DNA of 64,000 nucleotides from Maritimibacter sp. HL-12. GTDB lineage: Bacteria; Pseudomonadota; Alphaproteobacteria; Rhodobacterales; Rhodobacteraceae. A program made the position numbers and the translations under genes. This document shows, in pieces, positions 1 through 8,228 of the stretch (positions are counted from its first letter, which is position 1; every line of letters begins with the position of its first letter). The DNA is taken from positions 868,001 to 932,000 of the forward strand of contig NZ_FXBQ01000001.1 of the NCBI RefSeq assembly GCF_900177545.1, in the 5' to 3' direction. The notes under the pieces were generated by a model, which did no database searches, was not told the DNA's origin, and saw only the letters and a list, made by a program, of their open reading frames with translations.

Positions 1-82
1 TCCCCGCTTCCCCGGCCCAGAGGCCGCGCAAGGCCGCGCCGCATGCCGCTTGGCGATGCTTCGCTCCCCGGTGCCGTGACGG

Positions 83-379
83 TCAGACAAATATCACCGG
101 TTCGGGATCGGCCCGCTTGACGGCGGTGCCGCGGGCAAGGCGGATATCCTCGCTCGGCGCCCCGATACGTTGCCCGTGTTCGCGGATCGCCTCGCGGTCA
201 CTGGCCTCGTAGATGCAGACCGATCCGATCCGGCCATCTTCCTCGGTCACCGCGTAACTGCGGATCCAGCGCAGTCGGTCCTGCATCTCTTCACCGACCT
301 CAAGCGATTTCCTGTTGGTCTCCGCAAGCTCGTCTTCATTCGACCAGATGCCGTGGCGGCGGATGATGTAGAGTTCCAT
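83..379 (-). CDS. DUF4242 (SCO4226-like) small protein
   Basis: A 98-residue protein that reads as a single small alpha/beta DUF4242 domain. It starts MELYIIRRHG, carries an SVCIYEASDREAIREHG segment, and ends after an RIGAPSEDI segment. The family includes the nickel-binding Streptomyces protein SCO4226, but few of the metal-binding histidines of that protein can be assigned here, so metal binding is not claimed. I chose the start at 379 because an AAGGAGG ribosome-binding site lies just upstream, although the frame stays open further. It is divergent from the GlxA-type regulator at 526 with about 146 bp between them, so it is a plausible regulatory target. Confidence 0.75.
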   Translation of the reverse strand: MELYIIRRHGIWSNEDELAETNRKSLEVGEEMQDRLRWIRSYAVTEEDGRIGSVCIYEASDREAIREHGQRIGAPSEDIRLARGTAVKRADPEPVIFV

Positions 380-525
380 CTTTGCCTCCTTCTTGGTTGC
401 AGGCCCAGATTGGCAGCAGACCGTGTGCATTGGCACCCGGCGATGCAGACAGAAAGCGGGGGCGATCGTGCCAATGTCTTCCGCGCCGGGTGAAACCTTC
501 GCCCTTTTATGGCAGTCTCGGGGTC

Positions 526-1527
526 ATGACAGAGAGGAACGACATACTGGATGTCGCGATCGTTCTCGTCAATGAAGGCTACGCTTCAACCGCCGTCGGC
601 CCAATCGAAGTCTTCGCCTCGGCCGGAACGATGTGGAACGAGATGTGCGGGTCCGATCCGGAGCCGCGATTTCGCGTCACGACCGCGTCGATCGACGGGA
701 AGCCGGTGCAAAGCGCATACGGCCTGCACATCGCGCCCGACCGGGCAATCGGAAATCTCGGGCCGGTCGACCTTGTCATGGTGTCGGCCTCGGGGCCGGT
801 GCCGGCCGAATGGATGTCGCGGCACTCTGCGCTTCCGCCCTGGCTGTCGGAGCGATACCGGAGCGGAACGCGGATCGCCGGGGTCTGTTCCGGCGTCGCG
901 TTCCTTGCCGAGGCAGGGCTGCTCGACGGTCGCCGCGCCACCACCCATTGGGGTGTCGCAGAAGGGTTCCGGCAACGCTATCCCGATGTCGACTGGCAGA
1001 CCGACCTGCTCATCACCGAGGATGCGGGGATCTATTGTGGCGGTGGCGTCAACGCCGCGAGCGACCTGAGCTTGCATCTCGTCGAAAAGCTTTGCGGCCG
1101 CGATGTTGCCGTCAAGGTAGCGAAGTCCCTTCTTCTCGACATGCCCCGGCCGAGCCAGTCCGGCTATGCCCTGCTGCCGATCGCGCGCCCCCATGACGAC
1201 AGACAGATCCAGGACATCGAGCACCATCTCGGCGTGCATTTCGCGCGTGATCTTCGGATCGAAGACCTTGCCGACATCGCCGGCATGAGTCCGCGCAACT
1301 TCGTGCGCCGGTTCAAGGAGGCAACCGGCCACATGCCCGGTGCCTATCTTCAGATGCTTCGCATCGCCGCCGCTCGAACCATGCTCGAGGACGGCGCGCC
1401 GTCGATCGAGCGGGTCGGGCGGGCGGTCGGCTACGATGACGCGGCGTTCTTTCGTCGCATCTTCAAGCGCTACAGCGGCACGAGCCCGTCCGCCTACCGA
1501 GCCCGCTTTCGTCCGTGGCGGACCTGA
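526..1527 (+). CDS. GlxA-family AraC-type transcriptional regulator with DJ-1/PfpI domain
   Basis: A 333-residue protein. The first about 190 residues form a DJ-1/PfpI (class I amidotransferase-like) domain with the AGVCSGVAFLAEAGLLDGR nucleophile-elbow region. The C-terminal about 100 residues are an AraC/XylS double helix-turn-helix (DLADIAGMSPRNFVRRFKEATG, then VGYDDAAFFRRIFKRYSGTSP). Proteins of this architecture regulate amino-acid, carnitine, betaine or similar catabolism; the PfpI-like domain is normally a ligand-binding domain and not an enzyme. The start is set at the Met before TERNDILDVAIV because the open frame upstream is not protein-like and overlaps the promoter region of the divergent DUF4242 gene. 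The ligand cannot be deduced. Confidence 0.88.
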   Translation: MTERNDILDVAIVLVNEGYASTAVGPIEVFASAGTMWNEMCGSDPEPRFRVTTASIDGKPVQSAYGLHIAPDRAIGNLGPVDLVMVSASGPVPAEWMSRHSALPPWLSERYRSGTRIAGVCSGVAFLAEAGLLDGRRATTHWGVAEGFRQRYPDVDWQTDLLITEDAGIYCGGGVNAASDLSLHLVEKLCGRDVAVKVAKSLLLDMPRPSQSGYALLPIARPHDDRQIQDIEHHLGVHFARDLRIEDLADIAGMSPRNFVRRFKEATGHMPGAYLQMLRIAAARTMLEDGAPSIERVGRAVGYDDAAFFRRIFKRYSGTSPSAYRARFRPWRT

Positions 1528-1879
1528 GCCCGACCCGCGACAGGGATGGCGGCCCGCGGCCGCGAACCGGACAGGGTCGGCCCGCCCGTCGCCAGCGTGA
1601 CAGCGGTATGGAACCCGTCCGGCACGGTGTAGAAAGACCGGTCGTGGCGGTCGAGAGAGAAACCCTGCAGGGGTTCTTGGGCATCGAAACGCTTGCGGTC
1701 CCCACACACAAGGGTGTCGTCGCGGTAAACGAGGGTCTGCGCCATGCCGGTGTCATCAGAGGCCGCTGGTTGAAGCCGAAGCTGCTGTTGATATGGGCGC
1801 GCGAACCCGAGGGCATCTAGAGCGTGTGCATGGTCATGCCGAAATCACCCTCCGGGCCGCCCTCGGGGGGTGAACATGC
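1528..1879. other. Gene-poor spacer between convergent genes
   Basis: About 350 bp between the ends of the GlxA-type gene and the CoA-transferase gene. Short open frames exist on both strands (for example 83 codons on the minus strand ending at 1494), but none has a ribosome-binding site or a domain I recognise. No clear hairpin terminator with a T tract was seen. Confidence 0.5.
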
Positions 1880-3028
1880 TCAAACTTTCGAGGTGAAGCC
1901 CTGCCCCCGCACAGCTTCGCCGTGCTCGTCCAGTGAAGGTGCCGTCTTGTCGATCGCGAGTGCGCTGCGGGAAAACAGGATCGGTGTTCGGAGCCCTTCG
2001 ACGCCGCCCGGCTTGATGCGCATCCCGCGCGCCTCTATCTGCGGATCGTCCAAGATTTCGGCGATGGAATTGATCGGCCCTGCCGGCACCTTCACCACGT
2101 CGAGCGCCGCGAGGAGCGCCGCCTTCGTCCAGCGGCGTGTTTCGGCCGACAGCAAGGGGATCAGCTTGTCGCGATTGGCGACCCGAACGCGATTGGTGGC
2201 GAAGTCGGGATCGCTCGCCAGCTCGGGGCGGGCGAGAACGTCGCACAAGTTGCGGTATTGCCTATCGTTTCCGACGGCGATGATGATACTGCCGTCCGAC
2301 ACCGGGACAACCTGGTAGGGCACAATGTTGGGGTGCTGATTGCCAATCCGGCCCGGTGCATCGCCGGTCGCGAAATAGTTCATCGCCTGGTTGGCGAGCA
2401 TCGCCGCCGCGCTGTCGAGCAAGGCGATATCGACCTGTTGGCCCATCCCTGTGCGGTCACGCTCGCGCAGCGCCGACAGCACGCCGATAACGGCGTAGAG
2501 CCCCGAGAAAAGATCGGTTACCGCAACGCCAACGCGCTGCGGATCGCCTTCGGGCTCGCCGGTGATCGACATCAGCCCCGACATGCCTTGAATAAGGTAA
2601 TCGTATCCGGCCCGATCGGCATAGGGACCGGTCTGGCCGAACCCGGTGATCGAGCAATAGACTAGGCGCGGATTGATCTTGGCAAGGGCCTCGTAGTCGA
2701 GCGCATATTTCGCGAGGCCGCCGAACTTGAAATTCTCGATCAGCACATCTGCCTCGACGGCAAGGCTGCGGACGAAATCCCGCCCCTCCGGAGTGGTGAA
2801 ATCCGCCACCACGGATTTCTTGCCGCGGTTCGCCGCGTAGTAATAGGCCGCCGACCGATCGTCTTCTCGCGCGATGAAGGGCGGACCCCAGGTGCGGGTA
2901 TCATCACCGCCCGGCGCTTCGACCTTGATCACCTCGGCACCGAGATCGGCGAAGGTCTGGCCGGCGAAGGGGCCTGCCAGAATCCGGCTCAGATCGAGCA
3001 CGCGGATGCCTTCGAGCGGTGCGCCCAT
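1880..3028 (-). CDS. CaiB/BaiF (type III) CoA transferase
   Basis: A 382-residue family III CoA transferase. It has the N-terminal GIRVLDLSRILAGPFAGQ signature, then DLGAEVIKVE, a GKKSV segment, and the VDIALLDS motif whose second Asp matches the catalytic aspartate of formyl-CoA transferase. It should move CoA between a donor acyl-CoA and an organic acid in the cytoplasm, through aspartyl anhydride/thioester intermediates. The ATG overlaps the stop of the upstream dehydrogenase gene as ATGA, indicating translational coupling. It is the last gene of the operon reading AtuA-like, DUF4387, dehydrogenase, CoA transferase. With a glutaryl-CoA dehydrogenase next door it may activate a dicarboxylate such as glutarate (inference). 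Confidence 0.9.
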   Translation of the reverse strand: MGAPLEGIRVLDLSRILAGPFAGQTFADLGAEVIKVEAPGGDDTRTWGPPFIAREDDRSAAYYYAANRGKKSVVADFTTPEGRDFVRSLAVEADVLIENFKFGGLAKYALDYEALAKINPRLVYCSITGFGQTGPYADRAGYDYLIQGMSGLMSITGEPEGDPQRVGVAVTDLFSGLYAVIGVLSALRERDRTGMGQQVDIALLDSAAAMLANQAMNYFATGDAPGRIGNQHPNIVPYQVVPVSDGSIIIAVGNDRQYRNLCDVLARPELASDPDFATNRVRVANRDKLIPLLSAETRRWTKAALLAALDVVKVPAGPINSIAEILDDPQIEARGMRIKPGGVEGLRTPILFSRSALAIDKTAPSLDEHGEAVRGQGFTSKV

Positions 3029-4236
3029 CAGAAGAACGCCTGCAACCCGGTCTGCGCCCGTCCGAGGATGAGGGCATGCACATCGTGCGTACCCTCATAC
3101 GTGTTGACCGTCTCGAGGTTCGCCATGTGCCGGAATATTCCGTATTCTTCCTGAATGCCGTTGCCGCCGTGCATGTCGCGAGCGTGACGGGCGATGTCGA
3201 GTGCCTTGCCGCAGTTGTTGCGCTTGATCATCGAGATCATTTCGGGCGCGGCCTGCCCTGCATCCATCAGCCGGCCCACACGCAGCGCAGCCTGAAGGCC
3301 AAGAGCGATCTCGGTTTGCATATTGGCAAGCTTTTTCTGGAATAGCTGGGTTTGCGCGAGCGGTTTACCGAACTGCTTGCGGTCGAGCCCGTATTGGCGA
3401 GCGCGGTGCCAGCAATCTTCGGCCGCGCCCATCACACCCCAGGCAATGCCGTAGCGGGCGCGGTTGAGGCACCCGAAGGGGCCCTTCAACCCCTCCACGT
3501 TAGGCAGGAGCGCTTCTTCGCCGACCTCGACACCATCGAGCACGATTTCGCCGGTGACGGAGGCGCGCAAGCTCAACTTGCCACCGATCCTGGGTGCCGA
3601 GAGGCCCTTCATGCCTTTTTCCAGCACGAAGCCCCGGATCTTGCCGCCGTGAGCGGCAGACTTGGCCCAGACCACGAAGACATCTGCGATCGGGCTGTTG
3701 GAAATCCACGTCTTCGATCCGGTAAGCCGATAGCCACCGTCGATCTTCTCGGCGCGGGTCTTCATGCCGCCGGGGTCGGACCCCGCATCGGGCTCGGTGA
3801 GGCCAAAGCACCCGATGAATTCGCCGTTGGAGAGGCCGGGGAGGTATTTCCACCGCTGCTCTTCGGACCCGTAAGCATGGATCGGATACATCACGAGGCT
3901 CGATTGCACCGACATCATCGAACGATAGCCGGAATCGACCCGTTCGATTTCGCGCGCGACGAGGCCATAGGTGACGTAGCCCGCACCCAGCCCGCCGAAT
4001 TGCTCGGGGATGGTCACGCCGAGCAAGCCCATCTCGCCCATCTCGCGGAAGATTTCAGGTTCGATCTGCTCTTCGCGATAGGCGGCGCGGACACGTCTTT
4101 GCAAACGGTCCTGTGCATAGGCCCGGGCACTCGCGGCGATCATGCGCTCGTCTTCGGTCAGTTGATCGTCAAGGCGAAACGGGTCCGCCCAGTCAAACGC
4201 GGAAAGCTCGGGGCCATAGCCCTTTTCTTGCGCCAT
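3028..4236 (-). CDS. gcdH: Glutaryl-CoA dehydrogenase-like acyl-CoA dehydrogenase
   Basis: A 402-residue flavin-dependent acyl-CoA dehydrogenase. Family signatures visible are the [18 protein letters not shown] flavin/substrate segment, [38 protein letters not shown], and a C-terminal [19 protein letters not shown] segment. The Glu in YEGT is the catalytic base, and this ending is typical of glutaryl-CoA dehydrogenase, which oxidises and decarboxylates glutaryl-CoA to crotonyl-CoA. The length is normal. It sits in the sigma-54 operon with an AtuA-like protein and a CoA transferase and not with lysine or tryptophan genes, so a related dicarboxyl- or branched acyl-CoA is also possible. Confidence 0.88.
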   Translation of the reverse strand: MAQEKGYGPELSAFDWADPFRLDDQLTEDERMIAASARAYAQDRLQRRVRAAYREEQIEPEIFREMGEMGLLGVTIPEQFGGLGAGYVTYGLVAREIERVDSGYRSMMSVQSSLVMYPIHAYGSEEQRWKYLPGLSNGEFIGCFGLTEPDAGSDPGGMKTRAEKIDGGYRLTGSKTWISNSPIADVFVVWAKSAAHGGKIRGFVLEKGMKGLSAPRIGGKLSLRASVTGEIVLDGVEVGEEALLPNVEGLKGPFGCLNRARYGIAWGVMGAAEDCWHRARQYGLDRKQFGKPLAQTQLFQKKLANMQTEIALGLQAALRVGRLMDAGQAAPEMISMIKRNNCGKALDIARHARDMHGGNGIQEEYGIFRHMANLETVNTYEGTHDVHALILGRAQTGLQAFF

Positions 4237-4257
4237 GTTATCCTCCCTGCCCCGCGC

Positions 4258-4587
4258 TCAGGCGGTGATATCGACTTCAAGATCGAGGAACGGCGCATAT
4301 TGCTGCGCTCCGAAGATGTCACCATCGCCGGCGCTTCCGCTCGGTCGGACCCGCAGGATGGTGAACTTGATCGCGTTCGCCGGGTCGTATTCGACGAAAT
4401 CGGTCAGCCGGTCCGGGTCGATCCCGAGCACCTTGCACACGCTTTCGCGGGTGAGGGCCTTTGAGCGCTTCACCAGCTCGTAGGTGTCTTTCTCGCGAAA
4501 GATGATGTCGAAGGTGATCTTGTCGGTCCCGGCATTCTTCGAACGGATCGTCTTGGCCAGGTCGGCGAGTTTCTTGGGCGTGTTCAT
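4258..4587 (-). CDS. DUF4387 protein, AtuA companion
   Basis: A 109-residue acidic cytoplasmic protein (starts MNTPKKLADLAKTIRSKNAG, with RPSGSAGDGDIFGAQQYAPFL near the end) that I recognise as DUF4387. This small domain is commonly encoded beside, or fused to the C-terminus of, AtuA-type proteins. Here it follows the AtuA-like gene after 8 bp, so the two products probably form one complex. No catalytic residues are known, and I do not assign a reaction. Confidence 0.78.
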   Translation of the reverse strand: MNTPKKLADLAKTIRSKNAGTDKITFDIIFREKDTYELVKRSKALTRESVCKVLGIDPDRLTDFVEYDPANAIKFTILRVRPSGSAGDGDIFGAQQYAPFLDLEVDITA

Positions 4588-4595
4588 GTCTGTCC

Positions 4596-5954
4596 TCAGC
4601 CGATGGTTGCCGTATGGGTGGGAAAAAGCTCCAGCGGATCATCCACGGCCATGGTGTGGTTGATGGTCCAGCGGTAAGCCGGGCTCGCCTTCATGACCTC
4701 GTCGAAAATGAAGGAAACGCCTCCCGCGGTGCCTTTCACGTCGGGCAGTCGGGCGTAGAACAACTGGCGGGTACCGGTCATTGTCACCTCTTCGGCCATC
4801 TCCTGGGTTGGCGCGACGCCCTGGACGACGATGCACAGCTCGTGCGATGGCCGGTCCTTCAGAGGCTCCATGTCGCCCATGATGCCGTTGCGGCCAAAGA
4901 CGTTGTAATGAAGTTCCCAGCCCTCCTTGCCGAAGCGTTCTTCGGTCTGGGTGCGGGCCCATGCGATGACGTCATCCACATGCGCGATCGTGTAGGGGTC
5001 GCGGATCCCGGCCATGCCGACAAAGCGCTCACCGATCTTGCCCGAACCTTCGAGCTTCACCCGGAATTCCTCGGCCGGCACGAATTCCATGCCGGTTACG
5101 CGGGTGGTCTTCTCCGACGCCTGATCGTAGAGGCAATTCGTCATGTCGAGCATGCCACCGGCCACGAATTCGTGGAACGGGTTCGAACGCTCATACATGG
5201 CATGGCCCGCGACCGAGGCGATCGTGCAGCGCTGCCAGGGCGCCATGGCGGTGACATTGACCGCATCGGGGGTGATTTCGCCCAGCACCGTCTCTTTCGC
5301 GCCGTAGGGTTCCGCACAGAAGGACGCACATTCGAGCACCTTGCCGAGGTAGTAGGATTGAGCTTCGGGAAAGCCCCTGTGCATCGCCGCCGACGCAAAG
5401 ATCGCGCTGTCGGACGAACGCCCGCCGATGATCACGTCGCACCCTGCTTCGAGGAGTTCCAGGTAGGGGTGCACGCCAGCCATGGCGACGATACGGTCGG
5501 TCGCGTCGAGTTCTGCCTCCGTAAGGGCTTCACGCACGTCGAGGCCGTGCACCGCTGATCCGGAACGGATCTTGCCTCGGACGAGTTCCTTGTCGACCTC
5601 CGAGTAGAACCAGCCGATCTTGAAGGGTGGAAGTTCGTGCTCGGCCGCGATCTCCCTGATCATGTCGACATACATATCGACCCGACTGTTGGTGCCGGTA
5701 TCGCCCGCCGAGCCGATCATCATCGGAACTCCGGTCTTGCGCGCGGCAAGCAGCATCGCTTCCAGGTCGTGCCTCTGCCAGGCCTTGGGGCTTGCGCAGG
5801 TGTCACTGCCCAGCGGCACTGGGCCAATATCGTCGCTTCCGGAGTCCGCAGCGATGAAATCCGGCCTTGCGGCAACCCCGAGGCGGAAGCTCTCCGTCTT
5901 GAGCGGCGCGAAGCCGAGATGCCCGTTGGGGCAGATGATCTTCAGGGATTGCAT
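4596..5954 (-). CDS. AtuA-family (DUF1446) acyclic terpene utilisation-like protein
   Basis: A 452-residue protein of the AtuA/DUF1446 family. Conserved stretches are FIAADSGSDDIGP near the N-terminus, MIGSAGDTGTNSRVD, GCDVIIGGRSSDSAIFASAA and a C-terminal INHTMAV segment. AtuA is required for citronellol/geraniol use in Pseudomonas, but its reaction is unknown. I start it at 5954, preceded by GAGGA; an upstream in-frame Met at 5996 would lie inside the sigma-54 promoter at 5991-6007. It is the first gene of the four-gene operon ending in the CoA transferase. Glutaryl-CoA dehydrogenase in place of the citronellyl-CoA carboxylase genes argues against true terpene degradation. Confidence 0.85.
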   Translation of the reverse strand: MQSLKIICPNGHLGFAPLKTESFRLGVAARPDFIAADSGSDDIGPVPLGSDTCASPKAWQRHDLEAMLLAARKTGVPMMIGSAGDTGTNSRVDMYVDMIREIAAEHELPPFKIGWFYSEVDKELVRGKIRSGSAVHGLDVREALTEAELDATDRIVAMAGVHPYLELLEAGCDVIIGGRSSDSAIFASAAMHRGFPEAQSYYLGKVLECASFCAEPYGAKETVLGEITPDAVNVTAMAPWQRCTIASVAGHAMYERSNPFHEFVAGGMLDMTNCLYDQASEKTTRVTGMEFVPAEEFRVKLEGSGKIGERFVGMAGIRDPYTIAHVDDVIAWARTQTEERFGKEGWELHYNVFGRNGIMGDMEPLKDRPSHELCIVVQGVAPTQEMAEEVTMTGTRQLFYARLPDVKGTAGGVSFIFDEVMKASPAYRWTINHTMAVDDPLELFPTHTATIG

Positions 5955-5990
5955 GTGGTCCTCGCGAGAATTGGCGTCTGACAGATTTAG

Positions 5991-6007
5991 ATGCATTTTT
6001 CATGCCA
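5991..6007 (-). promoter_or_regulatory. Sigma-54 (-24/-12) promoter for the AtuA-gcdH operon
   Basis: The minus strand reads TGGCATGAAAAATGCAT. Against the sigma-54 consensus TGGCACG-N4-TTGCW it keeps the -24 GG, the -12 GC and their 10-bp spacing, with two mismatches. The predicted transcript start is near 5981, leaving a leader of about 27 nt before the AtuA-like gene. An activator gene lies directly upstream and an rpoN gene lies at the end of the island. Confidence 0.8.
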
Positions 6008-6066
6008 ACACCTTCAAAGCAATCAACCCATTGTTATGTATTGGACAAATCAGAGTGCGAGAACAT

Positions 6067-6083
6067 CGCAAACGAGGTTTGCG
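6067..6083. promoter_or_regulatory. 17-bp palindrome, probable activator binding site (UAS)
   Basis: CGCAAAC-GAG-GTTTGCG is a perfect inverted repeat with 7-bp arms, about 60 bp upstream of the -24 element, the usual position for an enhancer bound by a sigma-54 activator. On the minus strand it is directly preceded by GCGTGAAGAAGGCGC. The blocks GCGTGAAG and AAGGCGC recur beside the palindromes upstream of the ABC operon at 13.9 kb. Confidence 0.65.
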
Positions 6084-6119
6084 CCTTCTTCACGCGTTGA
6101 TGTGGGGTTTTCACGCTGG

Positions 6120-7112
6120 TCAGAGACCGAGCTTCTGCATCTGGTGGCGTAGGGCGTGGCGGCTGATGCCAAGAGCCTTGGCAGCATCCTGAACGTTGCC
6201 ATTCGCCTCGGTCAGAGCCCTTGCGACGAGTTTGCGTTGAAAGTCTGCCGTGGCCTCATGGAAGTTGCCTGCCGCTGATTGAAGCTTGCCCGGACCGGCC
6301 ACCCGCGCCTCGGTCCCACCGGCACGGACGGTGCGAATGATCCGGTCGGGCAGGTGTTTCGGCAATACGATATCTTCATCTTCGAGGATGAAGATCCGCT
6401 CGAGCAGGTTTTCAAGCTCTCGCACATTGCCGGGCCAGTCGTAGCGCAGAAAAATCCCTGTTACCTCGTCGGAAAGGCCGCGGATATTGCGATTGTAGAT
6501 CGTGTTGTAACGGGCGATGAAATGCCGCGACAGCGTGAGCACGTCATCGCCCCGGTCACGCAGCGCCGGGATGTTGATGGCGACGACCTGAAGCCGGTAA
6601 TACAGATCTTCGCGGAATGCGCCGGCATTGACCTCCGAAAGGAGGATCTTGTTCGTCGCTGCGATGAACCGTGCTTCCACGGTGGTGCTCCGCACCGCAC
6701 CGACACGCCGGAACTGGTGGGTGTCGAGCAGGCTCAGCAACTTGGCTTGAAGCGTGAGATCCATCTCGCGGATCTCGTCAAGAAAAACCGTTCCGTGGTT
6801 CGCCGCTTCGATGAGGCCGAGCTTGCGGTCAACCGCCCCGGTGAAAGCGCCTTTCTCGTGGCCGAACAATTCCGACTCGAGCAGGCTCGCCGGGATGGCG
6901 GCACAGTTGATATCAACGAATTCCTTGTCTTTCCGCGATGAAAGGCCGTGTATCAAGCGTGCGACGAGCCCTTTGCCGGTGCCGGTCTCGCCATAAATCA
7001 GAACCGTGCGCGCCGGACTGGTGGCAACACGACTGATAAGTCGGTTCAGGTCAACGATGCTGGGATGATCGCCGACAAGCTCGTTTTTGTAGTCTGCCAT
7101 GTCCCGTCCCAT
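6120..7112 (-). CDS. Sigma-54-dependent activator (AAA+ plus Fis-type HTH, no sensor domain)
   Basis: A 330-residue bacterial enhancer-binding protein. The AAA+ domain has Walker A GETGTGKG, the sigma-54 contact loop GAFTGA, Walker B GTVFLDEI and the NVRELEN segment. A Fis-like helix-turn-helix forms the C-terminus (GNVQDAAKALGISRHALR). Only about 15 residues precede the AAA+ core, so the receiver, GAF or PAS domain that usually gates such proteins is absent. It lies 15 bp downstream of the acyltransferase gene, so it is probably made from the importer operon. Its output genes likely include both operons carrying the sigma-54 promoters at 5991 and 13759. Start at 7112; an in-frame Met at 7100 is an alternative. 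Confidence 0.92.
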   Translation of the reverse strand: MGRDMADYKNELVGDHPSIVDLNRLISRVATSPARTVLIYGETGTGKGLVARLIHGLSSRKDKEFVDINCAAIPASLLESELFGHEKGAFTGAVDRKLGLIEAANHGTVFLDEIREMDLTLQAKLLSLLDTHQFRRVGAVRSTTVEARFIAATNKILLSEVNAGAFREDLYYRLQVVAINIPALRDRGDDVLTLSRHFIARYNTIYNRNIRGLSDEVTGIFLRYDWPGNVRELENLLERIFILEDEDIVLPKHLPDRIIRTVRAGGTEARVAGPGKLQSAAGNFHEATADFQRKLVARALTEANGNVQDAAKALGISRHALRHQMQKLGL

Positions 7113-7127
7113 ATCCCGGCTCCGAGC

Positions 7128-8228
7128 TTATTTTGGGAGGGAGTATCTTAGCCACCGCCCGGCACAGGGATTGCCTTCACTGAAGGTCAGCACTCCGAGC
7201 CTACACGAATAAATCGCGGTGGAAAGGGTCTGGCTGGCCTCGCCCGCGGCATGCTGGCAGAGCGGCGCGGCGGCTTCTTCGGTGTCTGGGTGGGTGGCCA
7301 TGAGGCGGGCCGCGGTTGGCGTGTTCCAGTCCTGATGCGGCAGCTTCTCACCGAGGTAGCGGAACCGGTCGCGCGAGTTCTGCGCGATCCGGTCATCACC
7401 CGGTGCAAGTGTGTCGGCGGCCAGTTCGGGCGATACATAGTGATTTGTGCGCCATACGGGAGCGTCCGTCACCGACACGGTTTCGCGTGCCCCCAGTTCA
7501 ACGGCCGCGACCGCGCCGCCCTTGTCGGCAAGCACCAGTGTGCCGCCGCCGGCATGGGACACACCTCGGATGAAATCGAGCGCCTCGGCCACGTCGGCGC
7601 ACTTCGAGAGCAGGCGCGACATCAGGAAATAGCGCAGCCAGCCCACGCGGTGGGTGCGCACCGAAACCTGGGTATCGACGACGGCAAGGCCGCAGGCGTT
7701 CATGCCGCTGGAATAGGCGCCCGGGCTGCCCAAGCTGCCAACGGCAAGCCATGAGCCGGTCTTCACATCCGGCCCGGAATGACGCGCAACGTGCTGGATC
7801 CCCAGGTGCGCTCCGGAATAGTCGCGGTTCTTGACCGCGAGCGGCCCCTCGGGGCCATCGCTCACCGCCCAGGCGCTGCAACCATCCTCAAGCACCGCGC
7901 CGCCCGTGAAGTCGCGCAGGGTGCCAAGGTGAAGATGCACGAACAAGGCGTCGAGCGGCAGCTCGAAAGCTTCGGCGATGCCGCTCAGCTCGGCCATGCC
8001 CGACGGATCGTGAGCCTCGTGAAACGCGCGTTGAGCGGCGAGGTAAGCAAGGGCGCTCTGATCGAGGAGCCCCTCTTCCCGGGCGAGCGCCACGCGACCC
8101 ACCGTCGCCTCCCGCACGCGGGCCGCCTCCGCGCGCCGGCCTTGGGCCTGCCCCCGCCCGCGCGCCTCCGGCGTGCCCGCAAGAACCAGCGGGCTGGCGT
8201 CGCGGGGACCGATCCCGGCCGGGCTCAT
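7128..8228 (-). CDS. C45-type autoproteolytic acyltransferase/hydrolase (6-APA acyltransferase-like)
   Basis: A 366-residue protein related to acyl-CoA:6-aminopenicillanic acid acyltransferase (peptidase family C45, Ntn-hydrolase fold). The EDGCSAW motif gives the Cys that becomes the N-terminal nucleophile after self-cleavage, and it is followed by VKNRDYSG, typical of the family. Such enzymes cleave or form amides of fatty acids or acylated amino compounds. I start it at 8228, where its ATG overlaps the ABC ATPase stop as ATGA; the longer frame runs into the ATPase gene. Being part of the importer operon, it probably acts on the imported compound, perhaps an N-acyl amino acid or peptide (inference). 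No signal peptide is seen. Confidence 0.82.
   Translation of the reverse strand: MSPAGIGPRDASPLVLAGTPEARGRGQAQGRRAEAARVREATVGRVALAREEGLLDQSALAYLAAQRAFHEAHDPSGMAELSGIAEAFELPLDALFVHLHLGTLRDFTGGAVLEDGCSAWAVSDGPEGPLAVKNRDYSGAHLGIQHVARHSGPDVKTGSWLAVGSLGSPGAYSSGMNACGLAVVDTQVSVRTHRVGWLRYFLMSRLLSKCADVAEALDFIRGVSHAGGGTLVLADKGGAVAAVELGARETVSVTDAPVWRTNHYVSPELAADTLAPGDDRIAQNSRDRFRYLGEKLPHQDWNTPTAARLMATHPDTEEAAAPLCQHAAGEASQTLSTAIYSCRLGVLTFSEGNPCAGRWLRYSLPK

Noticed and set aside
1494-1745. An 83-codon minus-strand frame after the GlxA-type gene
   Set aside because: It is vaguely protein-like in its first 50 residues but has no ribosome-binding site and no recognised family, and it overlaps the 3' end of the GlxA-type gene.
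1880-5954. A true acyclic terpene (citronellol/geraniol) degradation cluster
   Set aside because: Only the AtuA-like gene fits; the geranyl-CoA carboxylase subunits and citronellyl-CoA enzymes of the atu pathway are absent, and glutaryl-CoA dehydrogenase is present instead.
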